This document shows positions 26,242-36,580 of a stretch of DNA of 43,818 nucleotides, piece after piece. Position 1 is the first letter of the stretch, and every line of letters starts with the position of its first letter. The stretch is from the NCBI GenBank assembly GCA_016192985.1, contig JACPTC010000054.1, positions 1 through 43,818 on the forward strand, read 5' to 3'. Source of the stretch: Candidatus Woesearchaeota archaeon (GTDB lineage: Archaea; Nanobdellota; Nanobdellia; Woesearchaeales; GW2011-AR4). Made by a program: the position numbers and the translations under genes. Below the pieces are notes generated by a model. The model saw only the letters and a list, made by a program, of their open reading frames with translations. It was not told the origin of the DNA and did no database searches.

Positions 26242-27741
26242 ATGCAGCAACAAGAATTAATAAAAAAAAAAAGAGAAATAATTGATATTTTTCTAAGAAA
26301 AGGGATTTTGATAAGCTCGGAGCTATTGAACAAGATAAATGACAACGAGCAAATTTCTAGGATATTTGGTATGTTAAATTCCGAGGAGATTGATGATAAA
26401 ACCGTGACGGGTTTAGACTTGAATAATCAAACAATTGTAGATAAAAAACAAAAGATAGAAAGCGTAGACTCCAATAAAGAAAACAAAATCAAGGTTTTGT
26501 ATTCCTACAAAGAAGAAGCCAAAAAAAGAGAGCCACAGGACTTTGTTGATTATTTCAACAAGAGGTACAGGGCCATAGAAAAAATATTGAAGCAACATCA
26601 AGAACTAGTAAATACTATCTCCATCAATAGAACAACCAACAAAAGAGAAAAAGAAAACATAGCAATAATAGGAATAGTCAGCAGCAAGCAAGTGACAAAA
26701 AACGGCAATCTCGCGTTTTTGCTTGAAGATCCAACAGGCCAGAAGAGGGTGATTGTCAATAAAAACAAACCCACATTGTATAGGGAAGCAAAAGACATAG
26801 TGTTAGACGAGGTTATCGGCGTTACAGGGGTAAATGTAGATACAATAATTTTTGCAAACAACATAATATGGCCCGACGTGCCAGCAAGCAAAGAATTAAT
26901 AAAGTCAGAACAGGAAGGTTATGCTCTATTTTTGTCAGATATCCACGTGGGATCCACCAAATTCCTACCTGACGATTTTGAGAGATTTCTCAAATGGATA
27001 AATGGTAATATAGGAAATGAACAACAAAGACATATAGCCAAAAATGTAGAATATATCTTTATTGCAGGTGACTTGGTGGATGGTTGTGGGATATACCCAG
27101 AACAAGACAAGGAACTAATTACCAAAGACGTCTACCAGCAGTATAAGGAATGTGCAGATTTGCTAAAACAGATACCAAAACAAATACCCTTAGTTATTTG
27201 TCCGGGCAACCATGACGCAATGCGAATCTCAGAGCCACAACCCCCCTTATCAAAAGAGTTTGCCAAACCAATGTACGAATTAAACAATGCTATAATGGTG
27301 TCAAATCCTGCCCTCGTCAACATTCATTCTTCCAGCGGTTTCCAAGGTTTTGATATTTTGATGTACCACGGATATTCATTTGATTATTTTATTGCGGAAG
27401 TCGACACGTTAAGAAGTCAAGGCGGCTACGATAGGGCAGATCTAATCATGAAATTCTTATTAAAAAGAAGGCACCTGGCACCAACACATTTATCAACACA
27501 ATACATACCCGACACAAAAAAAGACCCGCTTGTAATTGAAAAAGTTCCAGACATATTTCTTAGCGGCCATATACACAAGACAGCAACGGTAAATCATAGG
27601 AACATAACTTTGATCTGCGGGAGTTGCTGGCAGAGCAAAACCACTTTTCAGGAGAAAGTGGGTCACAATCCAGAACCTAGCAGGGTACCAATTATAAACC
27701 TGCAAACAAGAGACATAAAAATACTCAAATTCGGGCAGTAA
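26242..27741 (+). CDS. polB: DNA polymerase II (PolD) small subunit DP1
   Basis: LFLSDIHVGSTKFL, FIAGDLVDGCGIYPEQ, VICPGNHDAMRISEPQPPL, FLSGHIHKTATVNHRN. Confidence 0.96.
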   Translation: MQQQELIKKKREIIDIFLRKGILISSELLNKINDNEQISRIFGMLNSEEIDDKTVTGLDLNNQTIVDKKQKIESVDSNKENKIKVLYSYKEEAKKREPQDFVDYFNKRYRAIEKILKQHQELVNTISINRTTNKREKENIAIIGIVSSKQVTKNGNLAFLLEDPTGQKRVIVNKNKPTLYREAKDIVLDEVIGVTGVNVDTIIFANNIIWPDVPASKELIKSEQEGYALFLSDIHVGSTKFLPDDFERFLKWINGNIGNEQQRHIAKNVEYIFIAGDLVDGCGIYPEQDKELITKDVYQQYKECADLLKQIPKQIPLVICPGNHDAMRISEPQPPLSKEFAKPMYELNNAIMVSNPALVNIHSSSGFQGFDILMYHGYSFDYFIAEVDTLRSQGGYDRADLIMKFLLKRRHLAPTHLSTQYIPDTKKDPLVIEKVPDIFLSGHIHKTATVNHRNITLICGSCWQSKTTFQEKVGHNPEPSRVPIINLQTRDIKILKFGQ

Positions 27742-27742
27742 A

Positions 27743-30700
27743 ATGATAAGTGATAAAAATTATGTTTTTGACATAAATAAGAAGATTGAGCAGGCTTATA
27801 AAGTTGCATCAGCAGCACGATTAAAAGGGTATGATCCTGAAGAAAAGGTAAGTATCCCGCTGGCAGAGAGCATGGCAGAGAGAGTTGAAGGACTGGTGAG
27901 TGTAGCTGTGCCAAAACTAATAAACAATGGAATTCCTAAAAGGATAAAGGAACTAGAAAACATTTACGGAAAACTTGATTGGAGGGTAGCATTAAAAATA
28001 TCCTTAGAAACAACACAACAAAAATTTTGCAAGTTCGATGTGGAAAAAGAGGCCATAGAAGCAGGCATAAGGGTAGGGCTGGCTTATTTAACTCTTGGAG
28101 TAGTTGCATCTCCATTGGAAGGTTTTGTGGGTTTGAAACTAAGAAAGCGCAAAGACGGAAGCGAATATTTTGCTTTGATGTACTCAGGACCGATAAGAAG
28201 TGCTGGTGGCACAGCAGGAGCACTAAGCATCATCATAGCTGACCATATACGCAAAAATTTAGGTTACCAACCTTATGATCCAACAGAAAAAGAAATAAGA
28301 AGAATGGTGACCGAACTTTATGACTATCATGAACGGGTCACCAATCTCCAATATCTGCCAAGCGAGAAAGAGATAAGATTTCTAATAAGTAATATACCAA
28401 TCCAAATTGACGGCGACGCATCAGAGGTAGCAGAAGTTTCCAACTACAAAGATTTAGACAGGATAGACACAAACAGGATAAGAAGTGGACCATGCCTTGT
28501 TGTGGGGGAATGTATTGCCCAAAAAGCTGCGAAAATTTGGCCGCAACTAAAGAAGTGGTACAGAGAATTTGATATTGATCATTGGTCCTTTTTGCAGGAG
28601 TTCGTGCAAATCCAAAACGAAACAAAGGCAAAAGAAAAATCATCAAAAAAAGGAATAACTCCGATATATACCTATATTCAAGATCTTGTTGCTGGAAGAC
28701 CCGTTTTAACACACCCCTTGGCTGTTGGTGGATTTCGCCTTAGATACGGAAGATGCAGAACCTCTGGATATTCGGCAACAGCAATTCATCCATCAACAAT
28801 GCACATACTCAACAAATACATTGCAATAGGCACCCAGTTAAAGGTTGAGAGGCCTGGCAAGGCCACAGCAATAACAGTATGTGATTCGCTGGAAGGGCCA
28901 ATTGTGAAGTTGCTTGATGATTCCGTTATCAGAATCGATAACGAGCAAAAAGCAAAAGAAGTAGCAAGCAGCGTTAGGGAGATATTATTCCTAGGGGATA
29001 TCCTAATTAGCTATGGTGATTTTTTTAACAGAGCACACAACTTGGTGCCTGCTGGTTATTGTGAGGAATGGTGGGCTCTTGAAGTTGAAAAGGCCATTGT
29101 CAACCTATTCGGTTCTTTGGATTATTACAAATTATCACAATTGACAAGTATTAACGCAGCTTATCTGGAAAAATTGACAACAGATTATTTCTCTCAAAAG
29201 CCTGACGCAAAAACGGCCATAAGTTTAAGTTTAACTTTGAACGTGCCTTTGCATCCTTACTACACTTACCATTGGAAATCAATATCAAGGGAAGAGTTTT
29301 TAGAGATGCTGAAATGGATTTTATCAGCAAAAACAGAATTTGAAGGAACAAACACCATCAAAATCGTATTACCTAGAAACGACATTGCAAAGAGAGTTCT
29401 GGAATTGCTTGGAATCCCTCACCTTTTTATCAACAAGGAATTTACAATAATAGAAAAGGAAGATGCGGAAATTTTGCATGCATTACTCAATCTTGATAAA
29501 ACCACTGCCATTGAGCTGTACACGAGTTCAGATACAGAAGATGTTGTTAGCTTGATAAATTCCAATTCTAAACTTAAGGTTAGAGACAAATCTGGAACAT
29601 TTATAGGCGCAAGGATGGGCAGACCGGAAAAAGGAAAGATAAGAAAACTCGATGGAGATCCGCATACACTCTTTCCTGTTGGAAAAGAAGGTGGCAAGAT
29701 GAGATCATTTCAAAGTTCGATAGAAGTGGGTTTTGTTGAAGCAGAATTTCCCACTTACCTTTGCGGTGGCTGTAAAAAACAAACTGTGTTGAGTGTGTGT
29801 GGATTATGCAATACAAAAACGAAAAAAATTGGCTTTTGCAATTCTTGCGGTTTGATTGAAGGAGCAAAATGTGTGCACGGCGAATTGCTTCAGTATAAAG
29901 TGCAACGAATCAGTATAGGTGAATATTTCAAGAACGTGTTAAAAAATCTTAACATGGATAATTACCCTGACCTAATAAAAGGTGTTAGGGGCACAGCAAG
30001 CAAAAACCACATACCGGAGCATCTTGCAAAGGGAATCTTGAGAGCAAAATATGAAATATATGTTAATAGGGACGGAACAACAAGGTACGATATGACCCAG
30101 CTCCCAATCACTCACTTCAAACCAAAAGAAATTGGAACATCGGTGGAGGAATTAATAGATATGGGATACGAGAAAGACATATATGGGATAGAGATTACAA
30201 ATCAGGACCAAATACTTGAACTAGAGCCACAGGACATCATCCTGCCAAAATGTGAAGATGCTTTAGAGTATGGCGCCGATAAGATTCTTTACAACCTAGG
30301 GCAATTTATAGATGAGCTTTTGGTTTCATTGTACAACCAGAAGAGGTTTTATAACCTAAAATCAGAAAAAGACCTAGTTGGACACCTTGTCATAGCTTTA
30401 GCGCCGCACACTTCAGCCGCTATCGTTGGAAGAATCATTGGGTTTTCCAAGACGCAGGCTTTATATGCACATCCTTTATTCCACGCAGCAACCAGGCGCG
30501 ATTGTGATGGTGATGAGGCATCAGTCACATTGCTTATGGATGCTTTACTTAATTTTTCGCGGGAGTTCTTGCCGGATTCAAGAGGTTCAACTCAAGATGC
30601 TCCATTGGTATTGACTTCAATATTGGTGCCCTCAGAAGTTGATGATATGGTTTTTGATCTAGACATTGCACAGCGATACCCTCTAGAATTTTACGAAGCA

Positions 30701-31252
30701 GCGCAACAGTATGAATTACCATGGAATACGAAAATTGACAGATTCTCCAATATCTTAAACTCGGAAAACAAATACACAAAAATTGGATATACCCATCCTA
30801 TTAGCAACATTAACACAGGGATAAGATGTTCTTCATACAAGACAATTCCCTCAATGGAAGATAAATTGAAAGGCCAGATGGAGCTAGCCGAAAAAATTAG
30901 GGCGGTTGATGCGGCAGATGTTGCAAGACTGGTGATTGAAAAACATCTGTTGAGGGATATAAGGGGCAACTTAAGAAAATTTTCAATGCAAGAGTTTAGA
31001 TGCAGCAAATGCACTGAAAAATACAGAAGACCGCCGTTGATAGGCAAATGCCTTGCGTGCGGAAGCAGGCTTATCTTCACAGTATCAGAGGGCACCATCA
31101 CAAAATACCTCGAGCCAGCTATATCCCTGTCCGATAAATATAATCTTCCATCATATTTAAAGCAAGTATTAGAACTTACAAAAGACAGGGTTGAAGGATT
31201 GTTTGGCAAGGACAAGGACAGGCAGGAAGGATTAGGAAGATGGTTTGGGTAA
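27743..31252 (+). CDS. polC: DNA polymerase II (PolD) large subunit DP2
   Basis: 1169 aa; SGPIRSAGGTAGALSI, HPLAVGGFRLRYGRCRTSGYSATAIHPSTM, AATRRDCDGDEASVTLLMDALLNFSREFLPDSRGSTQDAPLVL; zinc fingers; no intein. Confidence 0.97.
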   Translation: MISDKNYVFDINKKIEQAYKVASAARLKGYDPEEKVSIPLAESMAERVEGLVSVAVPKLINNGIPKRIKELENIYGKLDWRVALKISLETTQQKFCKFDVEKEAIEAGIRVGLAYLTLGVVASPLEGFVGLKLRKRKDGSEYFALMYSGPIRSAGGTAGALSIIIADHIRKNLGYQPYDPTEKEIRRMVTELYDYHERVTNLQYLPSEKEIRFLISNIPIQIDGDASEVAEVSNYKDLDRIDTNRIRSGPCLVVGECIAQKAAKIWPQLKKWYREFDIDHWSFLQEFVQIQNETKAKEKSSKKGITPIYTYIQDLVAGRPVLTHPLAVGGFRLRYGRCRTSGYSATAIHPSTMHILNKYIAIGTQLKVERPGKATAITVCDSLEGPIVKLLDDSVIRIDNEQKAKEVASSVREILFLGDILISYGDFFNRAHNLVPAGYCEEWWALEVEKAIVNLFGSLDYYKLSQLTSINAAYLEKLTTDYFSQKPDAKTAISLSLTLNVPLHPYYTYHWKSISREEFLEMLKWILSAKTEFEGTNTIKIVLPRNDIAKRVLELLGIPHLFINKEFTIIEKEDAEILHALLNLDKTTAIELYTSSDTEDVVSLINSNSKLKVRDKSGTFIGARMGRPEKGKIRKLDGDPHTLFPVGKEGGKMRSFQSSIEVGFVEAEFPTYLCGGCKKQTVLSVCGLCNTKTKKIGFCNSCGLIEGAKCVHGELLQYKVQRISIGEYFKNVLKNLNMDNYPDLIKGVRGTASKNHIPEHLAKGILRAKYEIYVNRDGTTRYDMTQLPITHFKPKEIGTSVEELIDMGYEKDIYGIEITNQDQILELEPQDIILPKCEDALEYGADKILYNLGQFIDELLVSLYNQKRFYNLKSEKDLVGHLVIALAPHTSAAIVGRIIGFSKTQALYAHPLFHAATRRDCDGDEASVTLLMDALLNFSREFLPDSRGSTQDAPLVLTSILVPSEVDDMVFDLDIAQRYPLEFYEAAQQYELPWNTKIDRFSNILNSENKYTKIGYTHPISNINTGIRCSSYKTIPSMEDKLKGQMELAEKIRAVDAADVARLVIEKHLLRDIRGNLRKFSMQEFRCSKCTEKYRRPPLIGKCLACGSRLIFTVSEGTITKYLEPAISLSDKYNLPSYLKQVLELTKDRVEGLFGKDKDRQEGLGRWFG

Positions 31253-31285
31253 AAAATAACTTAATTAAATGGAAAAATATTAATC

Positions 31286-31705
31286 TCAAATCTTCGCCTT
31301 AACTATGTTCTTTGCTCCACATGCAGTGCATTTCATATAAGTAAAGTTGTCTTCCCTAACAATCTGGGTGTCGGGTTTTCCGCACTCAAAACAAAGCACA
31401 AACGCATTTGCATATTGCCTTATCTTCTCATTGATTCTTGAAGCGGGGACTTTTGTGCCGATAATCAGCGCACCGCTCTTCTTAATTTCACCTGGCGTTG
31501 CAAGCTCTTTTAAAACATACTTTAGTAGATGGTCTACTTCCCTCCTTAAGTTGGAAGCTATCTGAAGAAAGTTGGATATTATGGTCCTATTGCCTTGTAT
31601 GTGCCCAAGTGCCTTTGGTATTTCAAACCTCTCCTTAATAAAAACAACCTCGGGCAAGCTTTTCCTCACTTCTTCCAGCATTTTTTTATACTCATCCATA
31701 CTCAT
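31286..31705 (-). CDS. Translation initiation factor aIF2 beta subunit
   Basis: GHIQGNRTIISNFLQIASNLRREVDHLLKYVLKELATPGEI; C4 zinc finger CFECGKPDTQIVREDNFTYMKCTACGAKN. Confidence 0.95.
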   Translation of the reverse strand: MSMDEYKKMLEEVRKSLPEVVFIKERFEIPKALGHIQGNRTIISNFLQIASNLRREVDHLLKYVLKELATPGEIKKSGALIIGTKVPASRINEKIRQYANAFVLCFECGKPDTQIVREDNFTYMKCTACGAKNIVKAKI

Positions 31706-31787
31706 AAAAACATACCACGGTTTATAAATTTAATGATATCTTTCTTCTATTCAAAAAATATATAAATAAATCCCTTAAAGTAAACCT

Positions 31788-32639
31788 ATGGTTGTTGAAT
31801 CATTGATTAATCCGTTCAAAGCCGAAAAAAGCCCATGGCAGATGTTTTTTCTCGGTTTTTTATACACATCAATCGGCATATTCCTATCATTATGGATTTT
31901 TAGGGATGAGGCAAGCCTGATTATGGTATTTATGATAACCATGGCAGCATTGCCAATATTTTATAATGCCATTAAACTGGAAGAAAGCAAAGATATGGTT
32001 ATGGATAAAGAGACGGAGATTTTGAAAGAGCATAACAAGGCAATCTCTTTTTTTATGTATATGTTCGTTGGGATCACTATAGCTTGCGCCGTTTGGTACT
32101 CTTTACTGCCTGCAGAGACGATAAACAACCTTTTTGATAAACAAACAGGCACAATACAATCTATAAATAATCAAGTATCTGGCAACGCAGTTTATAGTTT
32201 AAACATTTTTGCCAAGATATTCTTTAATAATTTCAAGGTTTTGGCCTTTTCAATACTATTCTCTTTTGTATATGGTGCAGGAGCAATTTTCATTTTGGTT
32301 TGGAATGGAACAGTGATAGGGGCAGCAATCGGAAATTTTATCAGAGCGAACATAAGTAGCTATACACATTCTTTAGGTTTCCTGGAAACAGGCAATTATT
32401 TCCACGTAGTGTCTTTAGGTTTGCTGAAATACTCTATTCACGGCATTCCAGAGATTTTGGCTTATTTCTATGGCGGCTTGGCAGGAGGCATACTCTCCGT
32501 GGCATTAATAAGGAAGCATTTCGCTTCTGAGAAATTTTCCAAAATAATGATAGATTTTTCAGAACTTGTTCTTATAGCGGTCGGCTTTTTGGTTGCAGCA
32601 GCATTTCTGGAGGTATATATAACGCCAGTGCTGTTCTAA
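31788..32639 (+). CDS. SpoIIM/DUF95-like membrane protein
   Basis: Multiple TM segments; FIRANISSYTHSLGFLETGNYFHVVSLGLLKYSIHGIPEILAYFYGGLAGGILSVALI. Confidence 0.8.
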   Translation: MVVESLINPFKAEKSPWQMFFLGFLYTSIGIFLSLWIFRDEASLIMVFMITMAALPIFYNAIKLEESKDMVMDKETEILKEHNKAISFFMYMFVGITIACAVWYSLLPAETINNLFDKQTGTIQSINNQVSGNAVYSLNIFAKIFFNNFKVLAFSILFSFVYGAGAIFILVWNGTVIGAAIGNFIRANISSYTHSLGFLETGNYFHVVSLGLLKYSIHGIPEILAYFYGGLAGGILSVALIRKHFASEKFSKIMIDFSELVLIAVGFLVAAAFLEVYITPVLF

Positions 32640-32685
32640 TAAAGTTAAATACAACCATTCTGGTTTGTGGCATCTGCATCAAATA

Positions 32686-33321
32686 TCACTCAAGCACTTT
32701 GAGCTTGCCTGGTTTCACCTCGAAAATACTTCCATTTTCTAAGAGCTTATTTATGATATCTTCGGCTTTACTGTTGCTACATTTTTTAACTAACTCCTCT
32801 ATGGGAGCCCCGTCCCCGTTGTCAAGTTTTTTTATCAGTAAATACACCTCTTCATTGCCGTTCTCAAAAATCTCTTGCTCCAACTTTTTGCTAGTGTTCT
32901 CAAAAATCTCTTGCTCCGCTACCTTTTCAAACTCCATCCTCCTGACATCTATCCATTGGAAATTATCAACCTTCCTCAAGATTTCTGGGGTTATATACTT
33001 TTCATTATTAAATTCCCTAATTCTTCCAATAACCAGAACAAAATCACCGACATCGACCATTGAAAAAATTTCTTTATTTTCAAAACTCCGCAAAGCAAGC
33101 CTTCCAGTCCCATCATCGATTACTACATTCGCGTAACTTAAATCTTCACTTTTGAATACAATTGTTGCTATTATATTAACCCTCAAAACATTAATTTTAT
33201 TTATGATTGCATAACCCGCAGAAAGGGCATCTTTAACAAAAAGATTGTTCAGAATGTCAACTATTCTTACCTTATACGCAACCTGCCGTTTCTGAAAAGT
33301 GTTATGTTGCAGTTCTGGCAT
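32686..33321 (-). CDS. RPA-like OB-fold ssDNA-binding protein with C-terminal winged helix
   Basis: MPELQHNTFQKRQVAYKVRIVDIL; ANVVIDDGTGRLALRSF; VGDFVLVIGRIREFNNEKYITPEILRKV; adjacent to mcm. Confidence 0.75.
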   Translation of the reverse strand: MPELQHNTFQKRQVAYKVRIVDILNNLFVKDALSAGYAIINKINVLRVNIIATIVFKSEDLSYANVVIDDGTGRLALRSFENKEIFSMVDVGDFVLVIGRIREFNNEKYITPEILRKVDNFQWIDVRRMEFEKVAEQEIFENTSKKLEQEIFENGNEEVYLLIKKLDNGDGAPIEELVKKCSNSKAEDIINKLLENGSIFEVKPGKLKVLE

Positions 33322-33367
33322 TTCAGTAAATCCCACCAACCTCACATGTATTAAAAATCTAGGTAGA

Positions 33368-36300
33368 TTATATTTTGCTGACGAAGCCGCGTCTCGGTTC
33401 AAACACATCCCCCGAACGCTTTAACCTCTCAAGAGCATCCTCAACCTTATCCTCATCTAAGCCTCTGTTTTTTGCTTCTGCAACAACCTCTTCAATTGGA
33501 ATTGCCTTTCCAAGCTTTGTCTCAAGCTCACCAATAATCTCTTTCAAAGTCAATATGTGGCTTCTTTGCGTGGCAGGAATTCCAGTCGCTATTCTGTCAA
33601 TATCTATCTTTCCCGTCTCCCTATCAAAACCAACTTGCATCAGACAATAATCCAACAACTCAATAGCTTTTCTGGCATCTTTTCTAGTGACTCTACTATC
33701 AAGCCTAGCTCTCGCAGAAGCTTCGCTGAGCCTTACTAATGCTTCCAGCTGTCTCGCAGAAATAGGAATGGTTTTTACACCACCTTCGCCACCGCCCTTT
33801 CTCATTCTAAGATAAAACTCCTTAATTTCCTCTAAAGCACCATCTGTAAGTTTCGGATGCATTTTTTGCCTTGCATACGCAACATACTTTCTTAATAAAT
33901 CAGTGTGTATTTCTGGCTCTTGTATGTCTGGACTCTGGTGTAAAGTCAAAATATGCTTTGCCATCTTCTCATCTCGAGTTTCTTCTGGCAAGTCTTTTAT
34001 AGGAAATATCAAGTCGAATCTGTTAATGAGCGTAGGTGGTAAATCTATTTGGTCTGCAATTATCCCGTAAGGGTCAAATCTGCCAAACTTTGGATTTGCA
34101 GCCGCAAGCACGGTTGTTCTGGCTATCAGCGTTGCCTGTATATTTGCTTTGCTGATGCTCACTGTTTGATTTTCAAGAGCTTCATGCATTGCTGCCCTGT
34201 CCTCAGAATTCATCTTATCAAGCTCGTCAACACAAACCAGTCCATCAGAGCTTAATACCATTGCTCCTGCTTCCAAAGCCCAACCGCTTAAAAACTCATC
34301 CCTTACAACAGCGGCTGTAATTCCGGCTCCACTCACGCCTTTGCCGCTTACATATCTTCCTTTTGGGGCGATTTGGGTTATCCTTTTAAGCAATGCGGAT
34401 TTTCCTGAGTTATGGCAGACAATCCCATTTGCTATGAATGTATGACTAACAGGCACTTCAAAATCATATACATCCATAACTCCAGACGGTAAAATTTTAA
34501 CAACTCTTTCCCATCTCTGAGGTTTTTTTCTTTTTTGAATATGGCTTTTATTTTTTATTACTTCCAAAACATTATTCAATGCTGTTTTCTTTTTTTCAGA
34601 ATTAAATCCTATATGCTTGGCAAATAATTCCATATCATAAGACCTTCTTATACATAAATTGTTTCCTATAACTCTTGATTGTAAACCGAAATAGAGAAGT
34701 AATAACTGCACATCTTGTAGCACATCTATTGTAGAAGATTTTAATTGTATAGATGTTCTTCCTCTTCCGTTTCCAAAAGCACAACCATCGGCTTCAAAAA
34801 GCCAGCTGATAAATTTTGCTATAACATGCTTTGGACTTTTAAATATTTGCTGAGGAACCCTTTTATTTGCTAAAAAGGAAAGTGATTGCGCAATTTGCCT
34901 GCTATTCATCTCTAGTACATATATTTGTTGGGTTGAAATAAACTGCCTTAAAAGTCCACTTCCATCATCAATAGTTTTCACTTTTCCATCAATGTTCTTA
35001 GTATAGATTGAAGGCTCTACATTAAATGTTATTTTCCACAACTCTGAAAGATTTTCAATCAAATCCCTTTCCTCATTATTAACATAACAGGTTACCCTAT
35101 ATCCATTTGGATGGATATTTCCATCCCCGATAATATAACCACACAAAGAAGCAAGCTCAGGTGTAAATTTACTTGGCAGAGAAACTTCTTTTAGATGCTC
35201 AGATTTTTTCTCTACTCTTTCAAAATTAGTTTGGGCAAGCTTTTTGACCATTGTTGGAATTTTTGGCATAACCCTAATCGGTGTGTTCAATAAAATTTCA
35301 TCAGCTCTTTTCCAGCCATCTTTTGTCAGAAAAGGCTGATTATAGGTACATGTAACTTCTTTTCCCGTTTCAGTAACAACCTTAAGTACGGGTTGCTGTG
35401 GATAATGTTGAAAAATAGTTGCAAAATCATAATATTTATCTTTTCCATGTTTTCTTATTTTTGTGACAACCTCCCTAATTTGCTGCAAGTGCTTGTTTCC
35501 AATATTTTTTATCTGTTCCATCCCTTTGCATATTAACGCAACTTGGGAATCACCTGCAATACATCCAGGGTCACCAACCAGCAGAATATGCATGTCGCCT
35601 CTACTAACCACATTGTCCATCCTCGTCTTTCTTACACCTCCCATTAGCTGAAGCAGCAACGCTTCCTTCACCTTTTCGTATCCATAAATCGAAGGAGCCA
35701 TTGAATTCACAAGCTTTTCATACCCTTTTGGGTCATTCGCAATTTCCAGAATTTCCTTTTCATCTTCCTCGCTTATCTCAACTTCATAAAATGTGCCTTC
35801 AACAGGCTTTATGTGATTGGTATCAATCATCAAATCAAGCTTCGTTGATTTTGCGCCACTTCTCGATATTATAGGAACTTCTTTTACTACACCAACAACC
35901 TCTACCTTGCTGCCTGGTGAAGTTCTTTTCTCGCTTAAAGGGCTAACCAAGTCATCTGTCAGAAGAACATTGATGCGTTTTGGCTGCTCCCCTCCTTCAA
36001 GGTTTTCGTGAGCCTCTTCAACTACAATTCCCTGTGCGTCTACCAATTCTTTGTCAAGCATGACAAACTTACCCTTTCTCCCGCAGCCGCACCTTGTTGG
36101 CTCCCTGAAAGTGCCTTCAAGCTGCAATACATTGATTATGTTGCCACACACAGGGCACTCAAATCTTGCGGATGTAACCTGAGGCCTTACATCGGATTTT
36201 CGCCTTATAACACCCTCAACAAAAAAAAGCTTGTTTATGTGCTTGCTTCTGATGTCCCTTATCATTATGTGCTGGCTTTGCGGTAAATTATGGAATCTTA

Positions 36301-36547
36301 TTCTAAAATTGATTAAACCTTCTACATCAAATTGTTCAACTGCCTTTTCAATAGCCTTTATTGTCTCGTCAGGCGCATCCAGAAGCTGTGTTGCAAGGTC
36401 AAGGTCGTACTTAGAAAGCTCTGCAAAATCTATTAAGAGGAACCTATCACCATTTCTCACACTCTCTAATAGGGAAGTGTAGTAATTGCTATCAATGAAA
36501 TCCTGAAACCTCCTTACCTGCTCGATGACATTAAGTTCCATAAGCAC
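33368..36547 (-). CDS. mcm: MCM replicative helicase containing an intein
   Basis: HILLVGDPG|intein|SGKSALLKRITQIAPKGRYVSGKGVSGAG; MVLSSDGLVCVDELDKM; AANPKFGRFDPY; N-terminal zinc finger CPVCGNIIN...CGCGRKG. Confidence 0.97.
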   Translation of the reverse strand: MLMELNVIEQVRRFQDFIDSNYYTSLLESVRNGDRFLLIDFAELSKYDLDLATQLLDAPDETIKAIEKAVEQFDVEGLINFRIRFHNLPQSQHIMIRDIRSKHINKLFFVEGVIRRKSDVRPQVTSARFECPVCGNIINVLQLEGTFREPTRCGCGRKGKFVMLDKELVDAQGIVVEEAHENLEGGEQPKRINVLLTDDLVSPLSEKRTSPGSKVEVVGVVKEVPIISRSGAKSTKLDLMIDTNHIKPVEGTFYEVEISEEDEKEILEIANDPKGYEKLVNSMAPSIYGYEKVKEALLLQLMGGVRKTRMDNVVSRGDMHILLVGDPGCIAGDSQVALICKGMEQIKNIGNKHLQQIREVVTKIRKHGKDKYYDFATIFQHYPQQPVLKVVTETGKEVTCTYNQPFLTKDGWKRADEILLNTPIRVMPKIPTMVKKLAQTNFERVEKKSEHLKEVSLPSKFTPELASLCGYIIGDGNIHPNGYRVTCYVNNEERDLIENLSELWKITFNVEPSIYTKNIDGKVKTIDDGSGLLRQFISTQQIYVLEMNSRQIAQSLSFLANKRVPQQIFKSPKHVIAKFISWLFEADGCAFGNGRGRTSIQLKSSTIDVLQDVQLLLLYFGLQSRVIGNNLCIRRSYDMELFAKHIGFNSEKKKTALNNVLEVIKNKSHIQKRKKPQRWERVVKILPSGVMDVYDFEVPVSHTFIANGIVCHNSGKSALLKRITQIAPKGRYVSGKGVSGAGITAAVVRDEFLSGWALEAGAMVLSSDGLVCVDELDKMNSEDRAAMHEALENQTVSISKANIQATLIARTTVLAAANPKFGRFDPYGIIADQIDLPPTLINRFDLIFPIKDLPEETRDEKMAKHILTLHQSPDIQEPEIHTDLLRKYVAYARQKMHPKLTDGALEEIKEFYLRMRKGGGEGGVKTIPISARQLEALVRLSEASARARLDSRVTRKDARKAIELLDYCLMQVGFDRETGKIDIDRIATGIPATQRSHILTLKEIIGELETKLGKAIPIEEVVAEAKNRGLDEDKVEDALERLKRSGDVFEPRRGFVSKI
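34409..35563 (-). mobile_element. LAGLIDADG-type intein in the MCM Walker A loop (385 aa)
   Basis: Starts CIAGDSQVAL, ends SHTFIANGIVCHN then S+1; dodecapeptides LCGYIIGDGNI and FISWLFEADGCA. Confidence 0.95.
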
Positions 36548-36580
36548 ACTCTTATTTTTTTAATAAAATAAAAAACAACA

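Noticed and set aside
27743-31252. Possible intein in PolD DP2
   Set aside because: The 1169-aa protein reads through conserved DP2 motifs with no intein splice blocks.
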